Made by a program: the position numbers and the translations under genes. Below the pieces are notes generated by a model. It searched no databases. It was not told the DNA's origin and saw nothing but the letters and a program-made list of their open reading frames with translations. From the NCBI GenBank assembly GCA_049515655.1, contig JBEKTW010000001.1, positions 386,509-450,508 of the forward strand: a stretch of 64,000 nucleotides of DNA. The letters are read 5' to 3'. Shown piece by piece: positions 18,583-27,531 of this stretch. Position 1 is the first letter of the stretch. Each line of letters begins with the position of its first letter. This DNA comes from JBEKTW01 sp049515655 (GTDB lineage Bacteria > Bacteroidota > Ignavibacteria > UBA10030 > SZUA-254).

Positions 18583-19476
18583 TCAAGCCTTTGGGATCAT
18601 GATGTAGTAATTACAATCGACCCAATCGCTCTTTCTCGCTCGTATCCACCGGTCAACGTCCGAAGCCGTTACAGACGCGTTCTCTTCGTTTGCTGTGTGC
18701 GTCTCATATCCGTATTTCCAAAAGAGCTCGAATGTTCGAGCGAAATACGGATTCAGACCGCCCGGATGGTGCTCGCTCAAGAAAATTTCAACGAACCATA
18801 ATGGCTTTGGTGACAGCTGTAGAAGTACTTGGGCTCCCGAAACGACAAAGTATTCCGCCCCCTCCACGTCAATTTTGATTAGCAGCTTTTTCCCCCTGAA
18901 TCGCTTCCCGAGCACATTATCCAGTGTCGTAACCGGAATTGTCTGTTTGAACCTTGTGCTCAATCCTGCCCAATGCTCGATAAGTGAGGCACCGGTTGTG
19001 GAGGCTGTATAGAACGGAGCTACGTCGACGTGTGAACCTAATCCCAGAGGAAATACTTCGACGTCCTTCCAGCCATTGAGCACGAGGTTCGTATACAAAT
19101 AGTTGAGATTACGATTGAGGGGCTCAAACGCAATGACCTGTTTTCCTGCCGCACGAGCGAGACATGTGTAAAAGCCGATGTTCGCGCCAGCATCGATAAA
19201 CACATCCACAGTGGTGAGATGATGTTGGATGACCTTGACCTCATCCAGTTCGAAGGATCCATCCAACATTGCCTTGTGATACATCGATCGAGTTGTGACC
19301 ATTTGAAAGCCGTATGGCGTGCCCACGGGTGGTTGGCTCCTTGAGAAGTAGATTTCTAAGATATCATTGAAGTTGTTCCACTTGTTTCGAAAACTTGTTC
19401 GAAGCGGGCGATAGGTTTTCACGAGTGTCTCAGATCGTTTTAGGAATGATCTCAATTTCTTAAACACGGTGCGCAC
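18583..19476 (-). CDS. FkbM family methyltransferase
   Basis: About 297 residues. VDVFIDAGANIGFYTCLAR is the SAM-binding loop, IAFEPLNRNLNYL binds the ribose and LLIKIDVEGAEYFVV is the FkbM hallmark. Enzymes of this family O-methylate sugars or other small hydroxyl substrates and are frequent in exopolysaccharide clusters. The frame is open to 19560, but that would overlap the flippase by 101 bp. A GTG at 19476 (or 19467) just inside the flippase stop is more likely. G+C is lower than in the housekeeping genes. Confidence 0.85.
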   Translation of the reverse strand: MRTVFKKLRSFLKRSETLVKTYRPLRTSFRNKWNNFNDILEIYFSRSQPPVGTPYGFQMVTTRSMYHKAMLDGSFELDEVKVIQHHLTTVDVFIDAGANIGFYTCLARAAGKQVIAFEPLNRNLNYLYTNLVLNGWKDVEVFPLGLGSHVDVAPFYTASTTGASLIEHWAGLSTRFKQTIPVTTLDNVLGKRFRGKKLLIKIDVEGAEYFVVSGAQVLLQLSPKPLWFVEIFLSEHHPGGLNPYFARTFELFWKYGYETHTANEENASVTASDVDRWIRARKSDWVDCNYYIMIPKA

Positions 19477-20971
19477 TCGCCTTCGACAAGTATGAAAATG
19501 CCATCCCTCGTATGCGCGGAGCTGCCAGAACCGCAGAGCACATTGCTGCGATGAAGACAATTCCTAATTGAGTGATTTGTGTGATGACGTGCGGAGAACT
19601 TGAAAACATCCATCGGCCTATCAGGGTGACAGCAATAACAGCCACAAGAACGAGGCCGGTGTCTTCGCCATACCAGCGCAACGCCTCGCCGCGGAGGAGG
19701 CGACGGTGGGTGAGCGGAACCCCAATCAGAACATAGATGAAGTTCAACGCAATCCACACCGATGCAGCGCCGATTGCTCCATAGTAAGTCGTCATCAAAA
19801 ATATTGCCGGAACCATTGTCATGATGAAGAAAATGCTGATGCGCAAACCTATGCTCGTCCAGCCATACGCCAATTGAAGAGTGAATGGCAAATACATCAG
19901 TCCGTTGAGCGCCGTCCCGACCACAAGAAGGCTCAGGATAGGTGAGGCGATGCTGGCGGCTTCCGGGCTCCGAGTCCATAGAAACATGATATCGGACGAG
20001 AAGAGCGCGAGTATGGCTGCAAGCGGTAACACAAGGATGGCCATCAGTTGAGAACCAAAGTGGTACAGGCGTCTTAACTCTGCCTCGTCGTTCGTCGCTG
20101 CCAATGCCGAGAAACGTGGAAACAGGGCATTGAATAATGGAAGGATAAACAAATTCAATCCATTACTGACGAGATAGGCTAAGGTGTAGTATCCAAAAAG
20201 CTTCAGAGTCAACATTTTGCTCAAAATAACTTTGTCAAGTTGATTCAGAATAATTCCTGAGATCATAATCCCGGTCATCCCTGTGGCAAAACTCTTGATG
20301 CTGGCGAGCAACGTCCCGTCATATCTCGTGGAAGTGGAGGCAGCTGGAAGACACTGCCAGAGGAGTGTGCTAAACAACGTTACCTGGATGGCGCTCATAA
20401 CCACTTGCCAAATAAAAAAATAGACGATGCTAGGAGAAATCAGCCACAAAATAAGTACGGCACCACCGCCAGTCAATGTACTGACTGCTACACGAATGCT
20501 GTTCACGAGAACTAATCGCTGTAACCCCATCAGTCCACCTTGATAGAGACTGACCGGCCATTGTACCGCCGCGACGATTCCCATGACCATGACAGCGTGT
20601 TGGACAGTACGAGGCGGGAGTGCGCTGGCCTTGATCCAGTGTTGGGCAATAAATGGTGCTGCAGCACAAACTGCTATTCCGATCGTTATCCCGATGGCCC
20701 AATAGATTATTTCCAACGTGCGAACAAAATTTCTCATCTCCGCGGATTTTTCAGGTGCCGTTGAGAACCGAGCCAATTCCCTCGTCATCGTGGAACTCAG
20801 TCCGAAATCCAGAACTTGAAGAATCCCTTGCAATACTGCACTGAAGCCGATAAGCCCGTATGCCTCAACTCCAAGGAACTTTATGTACAACGGGATGAAT
20901 AAGAGTTGCATGACGGCAGCCCAACCTTGCCCGAACAGATTCGCGAGGATATTATTCCTCAAACGGTTCAT
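19460..20971 (-). CDS. oligosaccharide flippase, Wzx/MATE-like
   Basis: A 503-residue polytopic membrane protein with about 12-14 hydrophobic helices and the N-terminal NILANLFGQGWAAVMQLLFIPLYIKFLG typical of PST/Wzx exporters. This family flips lipid-linked repeat units across the inner membrane. It heads the minus-strand group of flippase, two FkbM proteins and GT4. No polymerase (Wzy) gene is present in the window. Confidence 0.9.
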   Translation of the reverse strand: MNRLRNNILANLFGQGWAAVMQLLFIPLYIKFLGVEAYGLIGFSAVLQGILQVLDFGLSSTMTRELARFSTAPEKSAEMRNFVRTLEIIYWAIGITIGIAVCAAAPFIAQHWIKASALPPRTVQHAVMVMGIVAAVQWPVSLYQGGLMGLQRLVLVNSIRVAVSTLTGGGAVLILWLISPSIVYFFIWQVVMSAIQVTLFSTLLWQCLPAASTSTRYDGTLLASIKSFATGMTGIMISGIILNQLDKVILSKMLTLKLFGYYTLAYLVSNGLNLFILPLFNALFPRFSALAATNDEAELRRLYHFGSQLMAILVLPLAAILALFSSDIMFLWTRSPEAASIASPILSLLVVGTALNGLMYLPFTLQLAYGWTSIGLRISIFFIMTMVPAIFLMTTYYGAIGAASVWIALNFIYVLIGVPLTHRRLLRGEALRWYGEDTGLVLVAVIAVTLIGRWMFSSSPHVITQITQLGIVFIAAMCSAVLAAPRIRGMAFSYLSKASAHRV

Positions 20972-21390
20972 CTATGATCCCGCGCCCGATCTGAGGGTGC
21001 CTCGGGCATTGTCAAAGTTTCTGAAGCGTAGTCACGGAATAGCATAACAGACGAAACTCTGCGGATATATCATTCGAGGATGCGCTCTTGTTTCAAGTGC
21101 ACATCCCGTGCAGTCGATTTCCAATGCAACGTGGCCGGATGCGATATCACGGAGCGCGAGCGGATGAGAGACTCCGAACCTGGCATTCCAAACCGAACGT
21201 GACGCAGAACAAAATTCCGCGCTACAGACTCGGGCCGAATCAGTTGCTGGTACAATACGTTTGCTCCCGGCGGTAGTGAAGCATGTGAAAGTCCGGCGAT
21301 AGGTTGGGTATCTGTCATGATGTTGCAATAGTATACAAAAAGATTTAAATTAAATCAACGTATACCTTTTCGGAGTCTTTTCCACAGAAA
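20972..21390. other. 419 bp divergent gap with a possible gene remnant
   Basis: This gap separates the divergent flippase and GT9 genes and should hold both promoters. A minus-strand frame of 82 codons (21070-21318) and an overlapping one in another frame (21032-21328) each look partly protein-like (PESVARNFVLRHVRFG, then SHPLALRDIASGHVALEID). This is what a frameshifted fragment would give. I see no family match and no clear ribosome-binding site. Confidence 0.35.
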
Positions 21391-22521
21391 ATGGCAGCGA
21401 TGAAGATACTTGTTGTGAAGCTTTGTTGTATAGGCGACGTCATATTCCTAACTCCCGCACTCCGTGCGTTGCGGCATTCATTTCCGTCGGCAGAGATTTC
21501 CTATCTTGCGACATCCTGGGTCAAGGATATCGTCGAGCAAGTTCCCTTCGTTGATCGCTGTATCCTCTTCGATGCCCCGTATCAGGAGCGCTCTTGGTTC
21601 TGGAAAGCAAGAGAAGCATTCAAACTGATCCTTCTTCTTCGGCGCAACCATTTTGACATCGTGGTCATTGGTCACCGCAACAGGTTCTTTGCGGCTATAG
21701 GTTGGCTGGCAGGAATTCCTACACGTGTCGGATTTGCGGAAGGATCTCAATGGCCTCTGACACATCCGGTGAGGTTTGATTCGGACAAGCTCGAGGTAAG
21801 CCGATACCTTGACCTGGTTGAATCGATCGGAACGATCCCCTCCAACGTGAGTACCGAAATTTGCCCTTTGCCCGATCAATGCCAAGTCGTTGCGCAAGAC
21901 TTTTCGAACTGGGGAATTTCCAATGGCGACGTGGTAGTGGGAGTCTTTCCCGGTGGTGGGAAGAATCCCGGTACAATGATGACCATCAAGCGGTGGGACC
22001 CTACGTCTTATTCCGAATTGTGCACGAGGATTCTGCGGATTCCAGCAGTCAAGATTCTGCTCTTAGGAGGGGCCGATGAGCGGCCTCTGAATGAGGAAAT
22101 CAGGCAACGTGTGACTGAGAACGCTGAACGAATCATCAACGTTGCTGGTGCGGTTCCTATGCGAGCACTGCCGGCCCTCTGTGAACGATGCTCGGCTGTG
22201 ATCGGTGGGGATACAGGCCCGGTACATCTCGCGGCGGCTGTGGGGACGGCTACCATCTTTCTGTTTGGTCCGTCGGATCCTCGATTGGTTGCTCCGAATC
22301 GACAAAATTCAGTATTTCTCTGGAAGCGCGTCTCCTGTAGCCCATGCTACACGCCAACAACTGTCAAGCAACGCACTTATTTTCGTGGAAAGACATTTTA
22401 TTGCTGGACCGGCACGCACGAATGTCTTGACGCACTTACAGTTGAAGATGTTTTCACTGCCTTTCTTGGCCTGATTGATCCGCGCCGGCCGAGAGCTGCG
22501 GCACAACAGAAAATCTCGTGA
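21391..22521 (+). CDS. glycosyltransferase family 9 (heptosyltransferase-like)
   Basis: A 376-residue GT-B enzyme. MKILVVKLCCIGDVIFLTPALRAL is the GT9 start, with the GD catalytic-site Asp. VFPGGG and the C-terminal GGDTGPVHLAAAVGTATIFLFGPSDP form the ADP-heptose or nucleotide-sugar pocket. These enzymes add heptose or related sugars to lipopolysaccharide core. Either ATG at 21391 or 21400 is possible. The stop overlaps the GTG of the small downstream gene. Confidence 0.9.
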   Translation: MAAMKILVVKLCCIGDVIFLTPALRALRHSFPSAEISYLATSWVKDIVEQVPFVDRCILFDAPYQERSWFWKAREAFKLILLLRRNHFDIVVIGHRNRFFAAIGWLAGIPTRVGFAEGSQWPLTHPVRFDSDKLEVSRYLDLVESIGTIPSNVSTEICPLPDQCQVVAQDFSNWGISNGDVVVGVFPGGGKNPGTMMTIKRWDPTSYSELCTRILRIPAVKILLLGGADERPLNEEIRQRVTENAERIINVAGAVPMRALPALCERCSAVIGGDTGPVHLAAAVGTATIFLFGPSDPRLVAPNRQNSVFLWKRVSCSPCYTPTTVKQRTYFRGKTFYCWTGTHECLDALTVEDVFTAFLGLIDPRRPRAAAQQKIS

Positions 22522-22652
22522 GCCCCAATGTGATCTTCGTTCTTGCATTTGTCGTGCTGCCTTTCTATTATTGCTATTGGTTTCTTCGCGGTTGGTTTTT
22601 ACTTCAAGAATTTCGGAGCAATCATTTGAGATCTGAACATGGGAAACACTAG
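22518..22652 (+). CDS. 44-residue single-pass membrane peptide
   Basis: A GTG start overlaps the GT9 stop by 4 bp (GTGA), and the frame runs 44 codons to a TAG inside the next gene. The peptide is one hydrophobic helix (VIFVLAFVVLPFYYCYWFL) followed by a short basic tail. Translational coupling on both sides and the clean membrane helix argue for a real gene. No family is recognised; it could tether or assist the neighbouring glycosyltransferase proteins. Confidence 0.5.
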   Translation: MSPNVIFVLAFVVLPFYYCYWFLRGWFLLQEFRSNHLRSEHGKH

Positions 22653-23352
22653 CGCAGTCATACTGTTTACTGAACCCGCGTCCTTTGCTGCCGGGCATGA
22701 CGGTCAAGGTCTCATGGGCCTGCAGCAGAGCGACTGTGTGGCGTTATCCGGGTCGATGTTTGAGGATGTCGTGGAACGGGTGCTGGAACTCGGAGATACT
22801 GATGTTATAGTGTATCACGACGGAGTGGAATTCTCCGAAGACTTTGCCGCCAGGTTTCTGAAACGGGTTAGATGCCGGGAGGTGCAGGGAAATACTCCGG
22901 CTGAGAAGGTTCGCAGCGCGTCGGAAAATGCCGTGGCAGACCATTACGAACGGTTCATCGTTCTCACCGAAAACCAACCGGTCCTCAGTAGGCATTTTTT
23001 CCGACACGTTCTTGACCAATTAACGTATGAAGATAATTGTGCGGTCATCGGTCCGACGTTCAACAAAACTTGGTATCTCCTTGGAATGAAATCCGACCAC
23101 AGCTCCTTGCTGGGGTCACTCCCCGGTGACTCGTTCTTGGAATCCGCTTCTCTCGTTCAGTGGCTCTGCTGCTCGGACGCAGTTCTTTTCCCCACACATC
23201 CGAGATATTCATTGAATTCTGCGGGCTACTTGGAACGACTCAGCAATGAGGTGAAGAGCCTGCAAGACAACGGTTCGGATTTCCCTCGCAGGACGTTTGC
23301 GACGCTCAAGATGCTGGAGAAGAACCATAAGCTCATGCGGGGGACGCCATGA
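22639..23352 (+). CDS. diverged DUF2064 (GT2-like) protein
   Basis: A 237-residue cytoplasmic protein. Its layout follows DUF2064/TIGR04282 glycosyltransferase-like proteins: an early AVILFTEPA strand, a central RFIVLTENQPVLSRHFFRHVLDQL and CAVIGPTFNKTWYLLGM. The usual GTDCP and DGGYYLLG motifs are altered to LTENQP and NKTWYLLG, so the acidic metal and sugar site is missing and the protein may be inactive or repurposed. It overlaps the small membrane gene at its start and nadD at its end (ATGA). Confidence 0.6.
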   Translation: MGNTSAVILFTEPASFAAGHDGQGLMGLQQSDCVALSGSMFEDVVERVLELGDTDVIVYHDGVEFSEDFAARFLKRVRCREVQGNTPAEKVRSASENAVADHYERFIVLTENQPVLSRHFFRHVLDQLTYEDNCAVIGPTFNKTWYLLGMKSDHSSLLGSLPGDSFLESASLVQWLCCSDAVLFPTHPRYSLNSAGYLERLSNEVKSLQDNGSDFPRRTFATLKMLEKNHKLMRGTP

Positions 23353-23930
23353 ACATCGGGATTTATGGGGGTTCCTTCAACCCTCCGCATTTCGGACATC
23401 TCATCGTTCTGGAGAGCGTTCAGGACCAGCTGCGCTTCGACAAGGTTCTATTCATCCCGGCCGCGAGCCCACCCCACAAAAATGACCCAACGCTCGCACC
23501 CGCGGCCGAGCGGCTTGAGATGACGAGACTGGCAATCGAAGGCAATGCGGCGTTCCAGGCATCCGATATTGAAATCAGGCGAGATGGCAGGTCATACAGC
23601 ATCGACACACTCGATTCCCTCGCGGCTGAGCATCCCGGCGACAAGTTTTCACTCATTATCGGTGCCGATAATTTTCTGGAGTTTGAGACTTGGAAATCGG
23701 CGCGGGAAATTCTCACGAAGGCAGAGGTTGTTGTCATGAATCGAGAGGGGTTTTCGGCCCACCCGGAGAAGAGCGAATTTGTCCGAATGGTTCGCTTTGT
23801 CCATGTACCGAACATCGGAATTTCCAGTACTGATATTCGTCGTCGTGTCAAGCTCGGTCGGTCGATTCGATATTTGGTGCCGCAATCGGTGGAGAACCAT
23901 ATCCGCCGAAAAGGGCTCTACAGAAATTGA
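23349..23930 (+). CDS. nadD: nicotinate-nucleotide adenylyltransferase
   Basis: A 193-residue enzyme of NAD biosynthesis (NaMN + ATP to deamido-NAD). GIYGGSFNPPHFGHL is the HxGH nucleotidyltransferase loop, FSLIIGADNFLEFETWK the middle signature and the C-terminal ISSTDIRRRVKLGRSIRYLVP the ISSTxIR motif. The start overlaps the upstream stop by four bases. Confidence 0.96.
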   Translation: MNIGIYGGSFNPPHFGHLIVLESVQDQLRFDKVLFIPAASPPHKNDPTLAPAAERLEMTRLAIEGNAAFQASDIEIRRDGRSYSIDTLDSLAAEHPGDKFSLIIGADNFLEFETWKSAREILTKAEVVVMNREGFSAHPEKSEFVRMVRFVHVPNIGISSTDIRRRVKLGRSIRYLVPQSVENHIRRKGLYRN

Positions 23931-23931
23931 T

Positions 23932-23960
23932 TTGGTGGTTGGGAGATTTTTTCTTATGAT
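23932..23960 (+). promoter_or_regulatory. sigma70-like promoter upstream of the subtilisin gene
   Basis: TTGGTG (23932-23937), a 17 bp spacer and TATGAT (23955-23960), followed 38 bp later by the ATG with AGAAAGG ahead of it. Confidence 0.45.
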
Positions 23961-23997
23961 GTAGTAGAGGGGTAATACCAAAACAGAAAGGTCAATT

Positions 23998-26970
23998 ATG
24001 AAAATAAAATTCATCGTTCTTGTCGGCCTCGTCTCGTGCCTATACATGAACGACACTCGGGGGATGATGAAATCATCTGCAAAAGCAAAAGTTTCCCCCC
24101 GGAAGAACGTCCCGGCAGGCTTGATGAAATCCGGCGCGACCCGTCAGTATCTTCCTGGCCGGGTCATCGTCAAATTGAAGCCGAATAGGGGGCTGGCGAA
24201 AGCCACCCACTCTTTTGGTGTTGCGAGCCTGGACGAATTTGTCCAGCGGTATTCAGTGCAGTCGGTTTCGCAAGTTTTCGAAGGTCATAAAGCACCTGCG
24301 AATTCGGATGAGGTCGATCTGACAAGATTCTATGTGATGAAGTACTCTTCTCCGATGGATGCTTTTGTGGTGTGTAAGGAGCTCTCCCAACATCCGGATG
24401 TAGAGTATGCCGAGCCGTGGTATATTTATGCAGTGGACGCATGCCCTACGAACGACTCCCTGCGGAGCCAGCAATGGGCTCTGACCAAGATGATGATGGA
24501 TAGCGCCTGGTGTATCTCAAGCGGTGATACCTCCGTCATCATTGGGATTATCGACACCGGTGTCCAGTGGGACCATCCGGACCTTGCCGCGAACATATAT
24601 ATCAATCCGGGGGAGTATGGACCGGACGGGCACGGCGGTCGCAAGGAGAGTAACGGAATCGATGATGACGGCGACGGGTATGTCGATGATTGGCACGGCT
24701 GGGATTTTGGCGGTGCTGACACTCTCAATCCGATCCAAGACAATAATCCTGCCCCTACAGGATCGAACAATGGCCATGGCACTGAAACTGGCGGTGTCGC
24801 GTCAGCCGCAACGAATAACCACACCGGCATTGCCGGAGTCGGGTACAAATGCAAGATTCTCCCAGTGAAGACAACGTCGGACAACGATACCCGGGCGAAT
24901 GGCCAGGCATATATCGTGTTCTGGCTTCAAGGGCTCGTCTACGCGGCCGACATGGGGGCCACGGTTGCCAATTGCAGCTTTGGAGGAGGAGGCGGTGCCT
25001 CGCAGGCCGAGCAGGAGATCATAAATTATGCGACGCAGAAAGGAACACTTGTCGTTGCAGCCGCGGGGAACGATGGCGTAATCGATCCTTCGTATCCCGC
25101 CGCGTATGATAATGTGATTTCTGCTGCGTCGACGAATTCCGCTGACCGTCTGTCAACCTCCTTCTCAAACTACGGCCCTACGGTTGATGTCTGCGCACCA
25201 GGAGAGGCGATCATGACGACGGTTTATCCGAACGGTTATGGTTCGGCCACGGGAACATCATTTTCAGCTCCGAATACCTCAGGAATAGCAGCGCTCGTGA
25301 AGTCGCTGCATCCCACATACACAGCCCTCCAGGTCGGTGAACAGGTGCGGATATCGTGCGACGACATCTATCCGCTCAACCCCGGATATGAGGATTATCT
25401 CGGTCGGGGAAGGGTCAATGCCGTGAATGCGCTCACCGTTTCCTCGCCGTCGGTTCGAATGAGTTCGTATACCATCAGTGATTCCGTGGGCGGGAACAAC
25501 AATGGAATTCTGGAGCCCGGGGAAACCATCGCCATTTATGCAACCTTCACGAATTATCTTGCGGCGACGACTTCGAACGCCAAGGTGATGCTCATTTCAA
25601 CAAACGATAATGCTCTTCACGTGATCGACACTGTTTTTACTATAGGAGCGCTCTCGACGTTAGGAACTGCGACGAATAATGCCTCGCCGTTCCGATTGAA
25701 GATCAACAGCGTGATCGGTGTTAATGCCCAGATCTATTTGAAATTGATTTTCCAGGACGGAAGCTACAGCGATTTCCAGTTCTTCCGGGTTCTAGTCAAC
25801 CCGCTCTATGCGACCCATAATGTGAATAACGTGGTGTTCTCAGTTTCGAACTTCGGGTCGTTGGGATACTATGATTATGTTAACCAGTCGTCGTTTGGCG
25901 AAGGATTTCAGTATCCCGCGGGAACGCCATCAGCGTTGTATCATGCGACGTTGATGGTGGGCACCGACCCGAATCACGTGTCGGACAATGCCTACGGAGA
26001 TTCTCTCGATAACGCAGTCGATTTTCGTGTCGCCGCCCGTGGAAATTTCGCCCTCTTGAAAGAACATTCAGCCGATCAGGTTTTCAAGTGTGCTTTCACG
26101 GATTCGGGTGTGACACCCTTGAGCAAACGGCTCGGTCTGTACGTCACTCAACGGTCTTATGCATACAAGAATTCCCCGGACGACGCGTATGTTACTGTCC
26201 GGTACGACATCCGGAACATCTCTCCCTCGGTCATTTCGAATGCTTACGTGGGAGTCTATGCCGATTGGGACGTCGTCGACGCCAGCACGAACCTTATTGA
26301 TTACGACGCGACCCGGAGGTTAGGCTATCAATGGGATCCGAACGGATCGGCGTACTATGGACTGTGTCTTGTTAATCCGACGACTGCGGCGTCATACCGG
26401 GCGGTTGACAACAGTTCGTACATCTACAACGGTTTCTCCGACCGGAACAAATATCTTTTCATGTCGCAGGGATTTGGAGTAACCTCAGATGCCACGGCGG
26501 GCGACTGGTCCATGGTCTTGAGCGCAGGGCCATTTACCATCAACAGTGGTGACAGCGTAACTGTCGGTTATGCTTTCATCGGAGGAGATGACCTGGCGGG
26601 CCTTCAAGCGCATGCCGATGCTGCCATTGCGAAATGGCAGATGATCATGGGAGTCAATAAGGACGGACGCAACGGGATTCCCATCACGTATGCGCTCGGT
26701 CAGAATTATCCCAACCCGTTCAATCCGACGACGGAAATCACCTACGACCTTCCGAGTGTGAGCAGGGTATCGCTGACGGTGTTTGACGTTCTTGGACGAG
26801 AAGTGGCGACCCTCGTGAATGGTGAGCAGCCGGCTGGCAGTTATCGTGTCCCGTTCAACGCCTCTCGCCTCTCGAGCGGCGTGTATTTTTATCGCCTGAC
26901 GGCCGACGCAGTTTCCTCAAGCCCTCAGCAATCGTACACGAATGTGAAGAAACTGCTACTCGTACGATAG
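23998..26970 (+). CDS. secreted S8 subtilisin-like protease with T9SS sorting domain
   Basis: A 990-residue secreted protease. A signal peptide (about 1-22) and an inhibitor-type propeptide (LPGRVIVKLKPNRG to about residue 145) precede the catalytic domain. The triad is Asp186 (GIIDTGVQW), His260 (NNGHGTE) and Ser421 (GTSFSAP). The catalytic domain ends near residue 480. Beta-sandwich material of unknown fold follows to about 895. The tail QNYPNPFNPTTEITYDL to the end (KKLLLVR) is a T9SS type A sorting domain, so export through a type IX system encoded elsewhere is expected. A strong terminator follows. Confidence 0.93.
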   Translation: MKIKFIVLVGLVSCLYMNDTRGMMKSSAKAKVSPRKNVPAGLMKSGATRQYLPGRVIVKLKPNRGLAKATHSFGVASLDEFVQRYSVQSVSQVFEGHKAPANSDEVDLTRFYVMKYSSPMDAFVVCKELSQHPDVEYAEPWYIYAVDACPTNDSLRSQQWALTKMMMDSAWCISSGDTSVIIGIIDTGVQWDHPDLAANIYINPGEYGPDGHGGRKESNGIDDDGDGYVDDWHGWDFGGADTLNPIQDNNPAPTGSNNGHGTETGGVASAATNNHTGIAGVGYKCKILPVKTTSDNDTRANGQAYIVFWLQGLVYAADMGATVANCSFGGGGGASQAEQEIINYATQKGTLVVAAAGNDGVIDPSYPAAYDNVISAASTNSADRLSTSFSNYGPTVDVCAPGEAIMTTVYPNGYGSATGTSFSAPNTSGIAALVKSLHPTYTALQVGEQVRISCDDIYPLNPGYEDYLGRGRVNAVNALTVSSPSVRMSSYTISDSVGGNNNGILEPGETIAIYATFTNYLAATTSNAKVMLISTNDNALHVIDTVFTIGALSTLGTATNNASPFRLKINSVIGVNAQIYLKLIFQDGSYSDFQFFRVLVNPLYATHNVNNVVFSVSNFGSLGYYDYVNQSSFGEGFQYPAGTPSALYHATLMVGTDPNHVSDNAYGDSLDNAVDFRVAARGNFALLKEHSADQVFKCAFTDSGVTPLSKRLGLYVTQRSYAYKNSPDDAYVTVRYDIRNISPSVISNAYVGVYADWDVVDASTNLIDYDATRRLGYQWDPNGSAYYGLCLVNPTTAASYRAVDNSSYIYNGFSDRNKYLFMSQGFGVTSDATAGDWSMVLSAGPFTINSGDSVTVGYAFIGGDDLAGLQAHADAAIAKWQMIMGVNKDGRNGIPITYALGQNYPNPFNPTTEITYDLPSVSRVSLTVFDVLGREVATLVNGEQPAGSYRVPFNASRLSSGVYFYRLTADAVSSSPQQSYTNVKKLLLVR

Positions 26971-26991
26971 TCTGCTGAAAGCTTCGTCACA

Positions 26992-27022
26992 GGCTCCGCC
27001 GGGAAACCGTCGGAGCTTTTTT
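26992..27022 (+). terminator. rho-independent terminator
   Basis: GCTCCG (26993-26998) pairs with CGGAGC (27011-27016), with an inner CGG/CCG around a GAAA loop, then six T. It lies 22 bp after the subtilisin stop. Confidence 0.9.
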
Positions 27023-27357
27023 GTTGTTCTGCCACGGGACTATGCGCCTTTCATTCTCGCGTTAGACGGTCACCTGAGTTGAATTCGGGCGCGTGCGGGG
27101 GCATCAGAAGGAGAGTCTTGTTTTCCTTATCAAACTTTTGTAAATTACTTTCCGGCGCTGAAGCACCGCCGTAGTGGGAGCGTGAGTTTCTTGACCGACA
27201 GACGAATGTGGGTGCCGGTTGGAACGATCAATAGCATGCGTTTGCTGAGGGTCCTTTCATCTCGCGTGGTTGCAGGAGTGCCCTGGCTGGCGACTCACCG
27301 GCGATTGGCGGGTCAGACTTGGCGGGATGAAGCACGGTGAGAAAATTGACCGAGCAA
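27023..27357. other. 335 bp gap before tRNA-Arg
   Basis: No convincing reading frame is seen. The TTATCAAACTTTTGTAAATTAC stretch around 27127-27148 is AT-rich and may contain the promoter for the tRNA, but no clear -35/-10 pair can be defined. Confidence 0.4.
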
Positions 27358-27432
27358 GCCCCCGTAGCTCAGTATGGATAGAGCAGCAGTTTCCTAAACT
27401 GCGTGTCGGCGGTTCGACTCCGCCCGGGGGTA
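27358..27432 (+). tRNA. tRNA-Arg (anticodon CCT)
   Basis: A full cloverleaf can be drawn. The acceptor GCCCCCG/CGGGGGT has a G-U first pair. The D arm begins GCTCAGTATGGA. The anticodon stem GCAGT/ACTGC closes the loop TTCCTAA (anticodon CCT, reads AGG). The T arm is GGCGG-TTCGACT-CCGCC and the discriminator is A. The CCA end is not encoded. Confidence 0.95.
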
Positions 27433-27531
27433 CAAGAGTGATTTCGAATTGCGAATTGCCAAAGTTCAAATGATACTCTGGGTTATTTTCAGAATGTGTA
27501 GTTGCCGATAATGCCAATCATCCCACGTTAA

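Noticed and set aside
27358..27432. tRNA gene as an attachment site for a genomic island
   Set aside because: No integrase is adjacent and no repeat of the tRNA 3' end is visible in the window.
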